A stretch of 35,360 nt of DNA from Bacteroidota bacterium. Its GTDB lineage: Bacteria > Bacteroidota > Bacteroidia > Chitinophagales > Saprospiraceae. The position numbers and the translations under genes are program-made. The notes under the pieces were generated by a model. It saw nothing but the letters and a program-made list of their open reading frames with translations. It was not told where the DNA came from and did not search any database. Shown one piece after another: positions 1-7,328 of the stretch. Numbering within the stretch: the first letter of the stretch is position 1; each line of letters opens with the position of its first letter. The stretch is taken from the NCBI GenBank assembly GCA_018222965.1, contig JAAEZH010000049.1, positions 1 to 35,360 on the forward strand. The letters run 5' to 3'.

Positions 1-72
1 TAAACTTAGGGACAAAACCAGGTGCCGCACCTACGGCGCTTAAAGTGAATCCGATTTTTTCCTTGTTACAAA

Positions 73-132
73 GGTGTGCCTCCGCTGGAGGCTTCCTGTA
101 AATGTGGTTAATGGCTCCAGCGGAGCGACACC
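73..132. repeat. Imperfect inverted repeat, possible dispersed intergenic element
   Basis: Two roughly 20-base arms at 73-92 and 113-132 are near reverse complements, both built on the core CTCCGCTGGAG, with about 20 bases between them. The arms could form a long hairpin in either strand. No coding sequence overlaps it. It resembles the short palindromic elements scattered between genes in many Bacteroidota genomes, but copy number cannot be judged from one window. The rest of 1-200 shows nothing I can assign. Confidence 0.5.
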
Positions 133-201
133 AATTCATAATTCCTGTTTTGACTCTAAGATTGTTCGCTAGTACTTCTAATCCAAAGGATGGTAAAACA
201 G

Positions 202-235
202 AAAGCCGAATTTGCTCGTAAGCAAATTCGGCTTT
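202..235. terminator. Bidirectional intrinsic terminator after the TonB-dependent receptor
   Basis: A perfect 15-bp stem (202-216 with 221-235) closes a 4-base loop. On the plus strand it is followed by five T residues; on the minus strand the tail is TTTCTGTTTT. It lies 22 bases past the stop codon of the minus-strand receptor gene, so it probably ends that transcript and also any plus-strand gene entering from the left. The receptor is therefore probably monocistronic. Confidence 0.8.
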
Positions 236-257
236 TTATATCCAGGTCGGTGATGAA

Positions 258-2687
258 TCAAAATCCAAACTTGATCCCTGCCAGGAAATGGGTTCCTGCC
301 TGCGGATAATATCCCCGCAACTGATCTACTTCTCCGTCAATAAAGTATCGATAGCTCCAACCATTGGAAGAATAAAACTCATTAAACAAATTCCGCACCA
401 TAAAAGTCAGCGCAATGGATTCCGGGCCCCTGGATGGTGCAAACTCCCACGCCAAGCGGAGGTCAGACACGAAATAGGGGTCCAACAAACTGCCGGAACT
501 GGAGCTGTTGTCGACGTATTGAGCACCTACGTATTTATTCAGCAATCCAATCTCCAGATTATTGGCTTTCGCCGAAAGGCCGGACAAAGGATAGAGAACC
601 AGATCGAATGCAGCCACCACGCCGGGAGAGAATGAAAGGTCGGTATCTCCGTGTACGATGGAGTCCTGTCCCAGGTAATTAAAATCCGCATCGTAATCAT
701 CGAGATACTCTGTATAATCGACAATCTTATTCTGACTAAGTGCAATATTTCCTCCAACCTCCAGCCATTTTAGCGGACGAATACCACCACTAATTTCTAT
801 TCCCCGGCGGTAGCTTTCCGGTACATTCACCCGGGTGTATGCTCCTACATCGTTGAGCTCGCCTGTCAGGACCAACTGATCCTGATAATACATGTAGTAC
901 AAATTGGCTTCCAGACTGGCTTTTTCCCAACTGCGGCGGTAACCGGCCTCCACATCATACAGGCTTTCGGGATTGGGACGACTGCTTGGGGAAGAATCCA
1001 CATAGTCATCCCGATTGGGTTCCCGGTTGGCCACGGCGAAAGAGGCATATACCAGCGCACCATCTTCACAACTAAAGCTCAGGCCGACTTTCGGATTGAA
1101 AAACCCATGGGTAACCGTCTGGTCGATCAGGCTTCCATCCTGATCAAAACCCTGGAAGTCATACATAACCATGCGGTACTGAAGATCCAGGAATACATCA
1201 AATTTCTGACCAATCTTCTGCACTTGCTTCAGGTAAATATTAAAATCCTGCTTCCGGCCTTCGTTGTCATAGTAGCGTTGATCCGGCACACCGGTTCCGG
1301 TATTTTGAGCCCAGATCACTTCGCCATAGTGACCGCCCAAATAATTGTTCCAGCCTCCGCCCAAAGTGGCGCGATAGCGATTGGAGTTGCTGATATAATT
1401 GGCGGAAAAAATACCCCCGTAAAAGTGATTATCCAACCAACGACGACGCACCAAATCTGAAGTGATAAGTGTATCCGGTTTGGCGAGCCCATAGTCGGAA
1501 ATCGACTGGGCGGCTTTGTACTCCTCGTAGAAGCCCAAACCGCGGGTATAATGGAGCGCAGCGCTAAAGTCCAGATTGCGATTGATGTTCCAACCATACA
1601 GTGCCTGCAGGTGGGTTTGGGTATAATCATCTACCTGGTCTTCGTAAGGTTCTCCCTCTTTTTCGGTACCCGCAGGATTGTAGGTACGGGTTTCGGGATC
1701 CTCCAGTACCGATGCATCCACGCCGTACCAGGACTGGTAGGTGACTTCGCTGCCGGAAAAACCAAGCAGACGGAGCCATTGCTTCTCTCCTACCCAGGCA
1801 CCAGACAGATACCAGGAAGAAAGATCTGCGGAGGCGCGATCCACATACCCATCGGAGGTTGTCCGGGAAAGGCGGCCATCCAGGCTAAAACCATTGCCCA
1901 GATCGCCGGATCCAAATCGCAGGGATCCGCGCAGGGTATTAAAAGAACCTCCCGACAGATCGACCGTCGCGTAAGGATCCGAATTTAGCTTTGTCGTATT
2001 CAGGTTGATGGTGGCTCCAAAGGCAGCAGCTCCATTGGTTGAGGTACCGACTCCCCGCTGAATTTGCAAATCTTCGGTCGAGCTAACGATATCGGGCAGA
2101 TCGACCCAAAAAACGCCCTGGGATTCAGCATCATTGAGCGGAATTCCATTGATGGTCACATTAATCCGTGTAGGATCTGTACCTCGAATCCGAATGCCCG
2201 TATATCCAATACCTGTTCCGGCATCAGAAGTTACCACTGCAGAGGGCGTGCGTTGCAGCATATAAGGCACATCTTGTCCGAGGTTTTCTTCCTGCAACTC
2301 GGTTCGACTCAGGTTGGTAAAGGTGAATGGGGCATCCTTTTCAGCGCGAGTGGCATAAACAACTGCCGGCCGAATACTGATAATCCGGTCTTCCAGCATT
2401 ACATGCATAATCGTCTTGCTGATCCCTGGCTCAACCCGTGTTTTACGAGATTCTGTTTTATATCCCACAAAAGTAAAGCGGAGGGTATAGCTCCCGGGTT
2501 CTAATCCCTCCATTTTATAAATGCCATCCCTGTTGGCAATAGCGCCTTTTTTTATCTCCTCCACATATATGCTGGCACCCGGTAAGGCTTCCCCAGCTGC
2601 ATCGGTAATTTGTCCGGTGATAACAGCCTGAGCAAACACCCCCTGCCCCAGAAGGAGCAGCAACATGCTGAATAACAAATGTTTCAT
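258..2687 (-). CDS. TonB-dependent receptor, probable thiamine (or thiamine precursor) outer-membrane importer
   Basis: Predicted 809-residue outer-membrane TonB-dependent receptor. The start at 2687 gives a normal signal peptide (MKHLLFSMLLLLLG, cleavage near residues 20-22); an upstream in-frame start at 2723 would add 12 residues ahead of it and is less likely. A carboxypeptidase-regulatory-like domain follows (about 23-105), then a TonB plug (about 115-230, with the typical IRIRG and a VTINGIPLNDAE segment), then a beta-barrel ending in Phe (KFGF). Family knowledge: such receptors bind a ligand outside the cell and import it with TonB/ExbBD energy. The substrate is inferred from the TPP riboswitch in the 5' leader (2775-2853). 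A terminator follows directly at 202-235, and no pnuT-type inner-membrane transporter or thiamine kinase gene is adjacent on the left within the window. Receptor identity is secure; the ligand is inferred. Confidence 0.9.
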   Translation of the reverse strand: MKHLLFSMLLLLLGQGVFAQAVITGQITDAAGEALPGASIYVEEIKKGAIANRDGIYKMEGLEPGSYTLRFTFVGYKTESRKTRVEPGISKTIMHVMLEDRIISIRPAVVYATRAEKDAPFTFTNLSRTELQEENLGQDVPYMLQRTPSAVVTSDAGTGIGYTGIRIRGTDPTRINVTINGIPLNDAESQGVFWVDLPDIVSSTEDLQIQRGVGTSTNGAAAFGATINLNTTKLNSDPYATVDLSGGSFNTLRGSLRFGSGDLGNGFSLDGRLSRTTSDGYVDRASADLSSWYLSGAWVGEKQWLRLLGFSGSEVTYQSWYGVDASVLEDPETRTYNPAGTEKEGEPYEDQVDDYTQTHLQALYGWNINRNLDFSAALHYTRGLGFYEEYKAAQSISDYGLAKPDTLITSDLVRRRWLDNHFYGGIFSANYISNSNRYRATLGGGWNNYLGGHYGEVIWAQNTGTGVPDQRYYDNEGRKQDFNIYLKQVQKIGQKFDVFLDLQYRMVMYDFQGFDQDGSLIDQTVTHGFFNPKVGLSFSCEDGALVYASFAVANREPNRDDYVDSSPSSRPNPESLYDVEAGYRRSWEKASLEANLYYMYYQDQLVLTGELNDVGAYTRVNVPESYRRGIEISGGIRPLKWLEVGGNIALSQNKIVDYTEYLDDYDADFNYLGQDSIVHGDTDLSFSPGVVAAFDLVLYPLSGLSAKANNLEIGLLNKYVGAQYVDNSSSSGSLLDPYFVSDLRLAWEFAPSRGPESIALTFMVRNLFNEFYSSNGWSYRYFIDGEVDQLRGYYPQAGTHFLAGIKFGF

Positions 2688-2774
2688 GAAAACCTGTTTG
2701 TAGTTTAGTAATGCGGGGAGCATACTACAGACCAGCCTAAGATCAGGCAGCCTTGCGCAAACAAGCCTGTCGAA

Positions 2775-2853
2775 ATTTCCCTTCCTGGTATTATCCGGGC
2801 AGGTTCGATGGGTATGATCTCAGCCGTGTCGATTAGACAGTAGGCACCCCTTG
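2775..2853 (-). promoter_or_regulatory. TPP riboswitch (THI box)
   Basis: Read on the minus strand, the leader contains the conserved THI-box blocks in order: GGGGTGCC (2843-2850), a variable hairpin, GGCTGAGATCATACCC, GAACCTGCCCGGATAATACC and GGAAGGGAA (ending near 2776). These are the core bases of the thiamine pyrophosphate aptamer. It sits about 90 bases before the receptor start codon. I see no stem with a T-run between aptamer and start codon, so control may act on translation initiation rather than by transcription termination; that part is inference. Confidence 0.95.
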
Positions 2854-2860
2854 TTGCGGG

Positions 2861-2868
2861 CAAAGGTA
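2861..2868 (-). promoter_or_regulatory. Bacteroidota-type -7 promoter element (TACCTTTG) for the riboswitch-receptor transcript
   Basis: The minus strand reads TACCTTTG, a perfect match to the TAnnTTTG -7 element used by the primary sigma factor of Bacteroidota. Transcription would start near 2853, at the 5' edge of the TPP aptamer, so almost no RNA precedes the riboswitch. No convincing -33 TTG is seen. The remaining gap 2870-3099, between this promoter and era, shows no gene or clear terminator. Confidence 0.65.
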
Positions 2869-3099
2869 GTATTTTTATGCGTTTAATGCGAGTTTAGAGA
2901 GTGACTGACGATTCCAAATTTCACATTCGTTTATGTTGAGACTGTCCGGCTAAAGCGGCCAGGGTTGAGACTTCGCTGTGCTCAGGGTAGAATCCCATTT
3001 TACCTGCCTGCCATCAATTAAAACCTAATAATGAATCCTTCTTATTCCTCGCAGACTGGGATAATTCAGCATTACTAATTCACCATTCAAAATTAATTC

Positions 3100-4008
3100 C
3101 TACGAATATCCCAACCACTTCAACTGCCGATCATCATCCCGCCAGTCCTCTTTGATTTTGACATGGAGCTCCAGAAAAACTTTCATTTCCAACCATTTTT
3201 CGAGGGATTTACGGGCTTCCGTGCCGAGCTTCTTGATGCTCTTCCCTTCTTTCCCGATGATAATGGGCTTTTGGGTTTTCCGGGAAACGAAAATGATGGC
3301 AGAGATCCGGGTGAGCGGTTCTCCTTTATTGGTTTCGGTTTCTTTAAATGATTCAATAATGACTTCCGTCGAATAGGGAATTTCCTGATGATAAAGCTCC
3401 AGTATCTTTTCCCGGATGATCTCACTGACGAAGAAGCGTTCCGGGCGATCGGTCAACTGATCCTTTGGGTAGTAGGCGGGGCCTTCCGGCAGGCGCTTAA
3501 GGATGGCATCCAGCACCTGATCTGTTCCTGTTTTGTGCAGCGCAGAAATTTCATGTATTTCTGAAAAGTCGACCCGATCGGTCCAGATCTTCCGAACCGC
3601 TTCTACTTTGTCAGCATGCACTTTATCGATCTTATTGATCAATAGAAACAGCGGTACTTTAACATTCTTCAACTGCTCAATGACCGGATCATCGTCTGGA
3701 TACCTTTCGTTTACATCCAGCACAAAGAGCATAATATCAGCATCTTCGAAAGTAGAACGCGCAAAGCGATTCATTGCTTTTTGCATGCCATAGGTAGGAT
3801 TGTCGATGATGCCCGGTGTATCCGAAAATACGATCTGAAAGTCATCGCCACTCAACAGGCCGATGATTCGATGCCGCGTGGTTTGCGGTTTATTGGTAAT
3901 GATAGACATGCGTTCGCCTACCAGGGCATTCATCAGGGTAGATTTGCCCACATTGGGTTTTCCAATGATGTTTACGAATCCGGATCGGTGGTTCTTAGTA
4001 GTTTCCAG
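3100..4008 (-). CDS. era: GTPase Era, apparently starting at CTG
   Basis: Era is a membrane-associated GTPase that binds 16S rRNA and helps 30S subunit maturation. The G1 loop GKPNVGKS is complete only if translation starts upstream of the GTG at 3951, which lies inside the loop. Other motifs are PQTTRHR (G2), DTPG (G3), NKID (G4) and SAL (G5). The C-terminal KH domain carries GKEG in IIIGKEGKSIKKLG. Upstream of 3951 the frame stays open back into the preceding gene but has no ATG, GTG or TTG. The only usable codon is CTG at 4008, giving 302 residues with the family-typical HRSGFVNIIG N-terminus. It begins 11 bases after the stop of the upstream gene, so the two are probably co-transcribed. 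A lost ATG or a sequencing error is the alternative. Confidence 0.9.
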   Translation of the reverse strand: METTKNHRSGFVNIIGKPNVGKSTLMNALVGERMSIITNKPQTTRHRIIGLLSGDDFQIVFSDTPGIIDNPTYGMQKAMNRFARSTFEDADIMLFVLDVNERYPDDDPVIEQLKNVKVPLFLLINKIDKVHADKVEAVRKIWTDRVDFSEIHEISALHKTGTDQVLDAILKRLPEGPAYYPKDQLTDRPERFFVSEIIREKILELYHQEIPYSTEVIIESFKETETNKGEPLTRISAIIFVSRKTQKPIIIGKEGKSIKKLGTEARKSLEKWLEMKVFLELHVKIKEDWRDDDRQLKWLGYS

Positions 4009-4019
4009 AGGAGGTTGAT

Positions 4020-4607
4020 TTAATTGCCAATACCCTTTTGCACATTTTCGATCATGGTATTTAGCAAAAGCAACAGCGCTTTTGGTTTTAGTGTACGCCA
4101 GTTGATCGAATCGAGGGGTCCGCCAAAATACGCATAATGATGCAAACGGGACTGCTGCATTTCGTCGGAGACGTGTTGCTGCAGATTTAGCATACAGATC
4201 CAGCCGCCCATATCCAGAACATCATCGAGCCATTCTTCGTAATAATCGGCATCATCATCTCCGTGAAAATTGAGGACGTTCTCTGCAATGAGGATAAAAT
4301 GGGAAATGCCTTCGCGCAACATGGGGTCAATGACATCGCGTTTGAGAAACATGATGTCATTTTGCACACAGTCATTCCACTCACCGAGAAATTCGATGAT
4401 GGCAAATTTTGCATCGTAATCGACGTAAAGTACTTTCAGGTAAAGCGTAGGAGAGCCAAAGAAATCCCACTGGGGGTGGATGTAGTAGTTGTAGATCTTT
4501 TCGGTAAATTCGAACTCACTATACACCCTTCCGTAGAAAGGCGATCGCTCATCCTCTGCGGCCACATAGTTATCGCGCCATTTATAGTGTGGTTCTATAT
4601 CATGCAT
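4020..4607 (-). CDS. Conserved hypothetical protein upstream of era
   Basis: A 195-residue protein that I do not recognise as any named family. It has no signal peptide or membrane segment and is rich in Asp, Tyr and Trp. Acidic patches include FHGDDDADYYEEW near the middle. The C-terminus is hydrophobic and Leu-rich (ALLLLLN) before a basic tail. It looks cytoplasmic and globular. Its stop codon lies 11 bases before the apparent era start and both are on the minus strand, so it is probably the first gene of a two-gene operon with era. That could hint at ribosome or membrane work, but this is only neighbour-based inference. The ATG at 4607 is the only reasonable start. Confidence 0.75.
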   Translation of the reverse strand: MHDIEPHYKWRDNYVAAEDERSPFYGRVYSEFEFTEKIYNYYIHPQWDFFGSPTLYLKVLYVDYDAKFAIIEFLGEWNDCVQNDIMFLKRDVIDPMLREGISHFILIAENVLNFHGDDDADYYEEWLDDVLDMGGWICMLNLQQHVSDEMQQSRLHHYAYFGGPLDSINWRTLKPKALLLLLNTMIENVQKGIGN

Positions 4608-4704
4608 AGTTTATTGAGTTATTCTGCTTTTGGAGGGCGGCAGCCCGGGTTCACATGCTCCTTTTCGCGTTGGATTAGGAAAACAACATAGACGGGCAGC
4701 TTGT

Positions 4705-4735
4705 TTGGAGCACTTTCGGGCTTCTGCTAAATTTG
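4705..4735 (+). promoter_or_regulatory. Promoter for the NadR-like ATPase gene (TTG-N20-TAAATTTG)
   Basis: TTG at 4705-4707 is followed after 20 bases by TAAATTTG at 4728-4735. Both elements and the spacing fit the Bacteroidota -33/-7 consensus. Transcription would start near 4742, leaving a leader of about 120 bases that contains the whole 16-bp tandem repeat at 4776-4838. Confidence 0.55.
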
Positions 4736-4775
4736 GGTAAAATTTTCGTTTCCAAAATTGGCAAACGTTTATTTT

Positions 4776-4838
4776 CGACCCGTCAGGTTGCCGACCCGTC
4801 AGGTTGCCGACCCGTCAGGTTGCCGACCCGTCAGGTTA
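4776..4838. repeat. Tandem repeat, 16-bp unit, nearly four copies
   Basis: The unit GACCCGTCAGGTTGCC occurs at 4777-4792, 4793-4808 and 4809-4824 without mismatch. A fourth copy at 4825-4837 diverges after GACCCGTCAGGTT. The array ends 26 bases before the start codon of the NadR-like gene, downstream of its predicted promoter, so it should be transcribed into the mRNA leader. The period of 16 is not a multiple of three, and I see no coding frame for it. There are no spacers, so it is not a CRISPR. Confidence 0.95.
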
Positions 4839-4863
4839 ACAGTGGGCAAGGCCAAAATACAAC

Positions 4864-5343
4864 ATGGACCAACATTCAAACATAAAACGCATTTTAATTA
4901 CCGGGCCGGAATCGACCGGAAAAACCAGTTTGGCGAAAGCCCTGGCACATGCAGCCAACGAACCCTGGGTGCCGGAATATGCGGTTGAATACCTTCAAAA
5001 ACACGGCCCCAATTACCAGCTCGACGATTTGCTCCATATTGCCAAAGGCCAGTTTGCCCTGGAGGACCAGTTAGCCGGCATGGCCCGCAAACAACTCTTC
5101 TGCGATACCGGTCCGCTGGTGCTGAAAATTTGGGCGGAGTATAAATTTGGCCAGTGCCCGCCTTTCATACAGAAAGCCTGGGAAGAGAGAGTCTATGATC
5201 AGATTATCCTCCTGCCGCCCAATATTCCCTGGCAGGATGGCCCCTTCCGGGAAAACCCTGCCGACAGGGATGTTTTGTTTGAGCTGTACCAACAAGCATT
5301 GCTGGACTCGGGAAAAACCTTTGAGATATACAGCCACGATTAG
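4864..5343 (+). CDS. NadR-like P-loop ATPase (AAA_28 type), probably 3'-frameshifted
   Basis: A 159-residue soluble protein resembling the ribosylnicotinamide-kinase-like ATPase domain of NadR. Walker A is GPESTGKT (14-21), followed by VPEYAVEYL, FCDTGPLVLKIW and the late motif PWQDGPFRENPADRD. Relatives usually continue after the last strand with a helix containing an Arg-Leu pair and end near 175-190 residues. Here the frame stops at YSHD, while the plus-2 frame at once reads IRRLKQNIRESS, which looks like the missing helix. A small indel near 5340 is therefore likely. The Arg usual in the family's EYAREY motif is Val here. In Bacteroidota such ATPases often accompany TonB receptor/PnuC-like vitamin uptake genes, so a link to the thiamine receptor nearby is possible but unproven. 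Whether the product is functional is uncertain. Confidence 0.75.
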   Translation: MDQHSNIKRILITGPESTGKTSLAKALAHAANEPWVPEYAVEYLQKHGPNYQLDDLLHIAKGQFALEDQLAGMARKQLFCDTGPLVLKIWAEYKFGQCPPFIQKAWEERVYDQIILLPPNIPWQDGPFRENPADRDVLFELYQQALLDSGKTFEIYSHD

Positions 5344-5449
5344 ACGGTTAAAGCAAAACATTCGCGAAAGCTCCAACCGATCTCCCTTTTACCATTTTAG
5401 CTTTCTTCCAAACACAAAAGGAAAAAACGAAAAGAACCTGCACAAGCCG

Positions 5450-5457
5450 TATATTTG
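5450..5457 (+). promoter_or_regulatory. -7 promoter element (TATATTTG) for der
   Basis: TATATTTG matches TAnnTTTG exactly and lies 17 bases before the der start codon, so the predicted leader is about 10-12 bases. I see no clear -33 TTG. It would let der be expressed independently of the damaged ATPase gene upstream. Confidence 0.5.
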
Positions 5458-5474
5458 CCCCCGAAATAAAGAAC

Positions 5475-6776
5475 ATGAGTAACATAGTAGCAATCGTTGG
5501 TCGGCCTAATGTTGGTAAATCGACGATTTATAACCGCCTGATCGGAGAAAGACAGGCAATCATTGACGACACCAGCGGTGTAACCCGCGATCGCCAGTAT
5601 GGCCTCAGCGAGTGGAACGGAAAACGATTCACGGTCGTGGATACTGGAGGATTTGTACGAAACTCGGATGATGTATTTGAAGCAGCCATCCGCGATCAGG
5701 TGCAAATTGCCATCGATGAAGCTACCGTTATCGTGTTTATGGTCGATGTTTCGACCGGCGTAACCGACCTCGACGGACAGGTAGCTCAGATGCTTCGCAA
5801 GACAGACAAACCGGTATTTCTGGTTGTCAATAAGGTCGACAACCATACCCGATTACTGGAAGCCAATGAATTTTGGAGCCTGGGATTTGAAGATACCTAC
5901 TTCGTCTCTTCCATTACGGGCAGCGGAACCGGTGACTTATTGGATGCGGTAACCGAGGTCATGGAAGCGGAAGAGGAGGAGGAATCAGACCTGCCAAAGT
6001 TTGCCATTGTTGGCCAGCCAAATGTGGGTAAGTCCAGCCTCACCAATGCCCTGCTGGGCGAAGACCGCAATATTGTAACCGATATCGCTGGTACTACCCG
6101 AGACAGCATACATACCAAGTACACCAAATTCGATAAAGAGTTTCTACTTGTCGATACGGCGGGAATTCGCAAAAAATCCAAAGTACACGAGAACCTGGAG
6201 TTTTACTCGGTGATGCGGGCCATCCGCGCCATCGAAGAAACGGATGTTTGTATTCTCATGATCGATGCCCAGACCGGTATGGAAGCCCAGGACATGAGCA
6301 TTTTCCGCCTGGCACAAAGACGCAATAAGGGTATTGTGATCCTGGTAAACAAATGGGACCTGGTCGAGAAGGATACCAACACTGCCCGGGATTATGAAAA
6401 GGAGCTGCGCAAGCGAATTGCTCCTTTCTCGGATGTACCTGTCGTTTTCATTTCTGCCCTGGAGAAACAACGGATCTTCAAAGCCATTGAAGAAGCCATC
6501 CGGGTATACGAAAACAGACAGCGCAAAATCAAGACTTCAAAACTCAATGAGATCATGCTGGCTGCTATTGAGTCTTATCCGCCGCCGAGCCACCGGGGTC
6601 GTTATGTGAAGATCAAGTTTGTAACCCAACTGCCGACCTATTTCCCGGCCTTTGCCTTTTTCTGCAACAACCCAAAGCACGTCAAAGAGAACTACAGACA
6701 CTATCTGGAGAACCAATTGCGGAAAAATTTCGATTTTACCGGTGTTCCCATTAGTGTATTTTTCCGGAAAAAATAA
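5475..6776 (+). CDS. der: Ribosome biogenesis GTPase Der (EngA)
   Basis: A 433-residue essential GTPase with two G domains in tandem, needed for 50S subunit assembly. The first domain has GRPNVGKS (9-16), DTGG (56-59) and NKVD (119-122). The second has GQPNVGKS (180-187), DTAG (227-230) and a downstream NKWD. The acidic linker EAEEEEESD (about 164-172) joins them, and a KH-like C-terminal domain (from about 350) ends in FRKK. Length and motif order are normal for the family. The stop codon is three bases before the rfbC start, so der, rfbC and rfbD probably form one transcript. Another ribosome-assembly GTPase gene, era, lies on the opposite strand 1.5 kb away. Confidence 0.98.
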   Translation: MSNIVAIVGRPNVGKSTIYNRLIGERQAIIDDTSGVTRDRQYGLSEWNGKRFTVVDTGGFVRNSDDVFEAAIRDQVQIAIDEATVIVFMVDVSTGVTDLDGQVAQMLRKTDKPVFLVVNKVDNHTRLLEANEFWSLGFEDTYFVSSITGSGTGDLLDAVTEVMEAEEEEESDLPKFAIVGQPNVGKSSLTNALLGEDRNIVTDIAGTTRDSIHTKYTKFDKEFLLVDTAGIRKKSKVHENLEFYSVMRAIRAIEETDVCILMIDAQTGMEAQDMSIFRLAQRRNKGIVILVNKWDLVEKDTNTARDYEKELRKRIAPFSDVPVVFISALEKQRIFKAIEEAIRVYENRQRKIKTSKLNEIMLAAIESYPPPSHRGRYVKIKFVTQLPTYFPAFAFFCNNPKHVKENYRHYLENQLRKNFDFTGVPISVFFRKK

Positions 6777-6779
6777 TAC

Positions 6780-7328
6780 ATGCCTTTTAGTGAAACGCCC
6801 ATCCCTGGTCTATTGGTTTTCGAGCCGCGCGTGTTCGAAGATGATAGAGGTTATTTTTTTGAAAGCTTCAACCAAAAAACATTCGAAGAAGCCGGAATAA
6901 CAAACACTTTCGTACAGGACAACCAGGCACGTTCCACCTTTGGAGTTCTACGGGGCCTGCACTACCAGAAGGGCCATTCGGCGCAAGCCAAATTAGTACG
7001 CGTACTGGAAGGGGAAGTATTTGATGTGGCTGTCGATTTACGACCACATTCTGATACTTTTGGAAAGTGGTATGGGGTCCGCCTTTCGGCGAAAAATAAA
7101 AAGCAGTTGCTTGTGCCCCGGGGTTTTGGGCATGGCTATGTGGTCCTCAGCCCGGTAGCGGAATTCTTCTACAAGTGCGACAATTTCTATGACAAGTCTG
7201 CCGAAGCCGGCATTCGCTTTGACGATCCGGATTTGAAAATTGACTGGCAACTCGACTTCTCGCAATTTCTGCTCTCGGAAAAAGACCGGGCCCTCCCCTT
7301 CTTTAAAAACCACGAAGCAGCCCTATGA
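6780..7328 (+). CDS. rfbC: dTDP-4-dehydrorhamnose 3,5-epimerase
   Basis: RmlC/RfbC carries out the third step of dTDP-L-rhamnose synthesis, double epimerisation of dTDP-4-keto-6-deoxyglucose. The 182-residue cupin protein shows DDRGYFFES (21-29), QDNQARS (46-52) and RGLHYQ (58-63), whose His61 is the expected catalytic base. EFFYKC (128-133) supplies the expected catalytic Tyr131. The length is usual for the family. It starts three bases after der and overlaps rfbD by four bases (ATGA), suggesting translational coupling. The partner genes rfbA and rfbB are not in the window. Confidence 0.97.
   Translation: MPFSETPIPGLLVFEPRVFEDDRGYFFESFNQKTFEEAGITNTFVQDNQARSTFGVLRGLHYQKGHSAQAKLVRVLEGEVFDVAVDLRPHSDTFGKWYGVRLSAKNKKQLLVPRGFGHGYVVLSPVAEFFYKCDNFYDKSAEAGIRFDDPDLKIDWQLDFSQFLLSEKDRALPFFKNHEAAL

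Noticed and set aside
3100-3951. era starting at GTG 3951
   Set aside because: This would begin inside the P-loop and remove GKPNV, leaving a non-functional GTPase.
4776-4838. Possible CRISPR array
   Set aside because: The repeats are adjacent without spacers and only 16 bases long; no cas gene is in the window.
5147-5482. An overlapping plus-strand open frame of 111 codons after the NadR-like gene
   Set aside because: It overlaps the ATPase gene in another frame. Only its short RRLKQNIRESS part looks protein-like, best explained as the displaced C-terminus of the ATPase. The rest runs through the der promoter.
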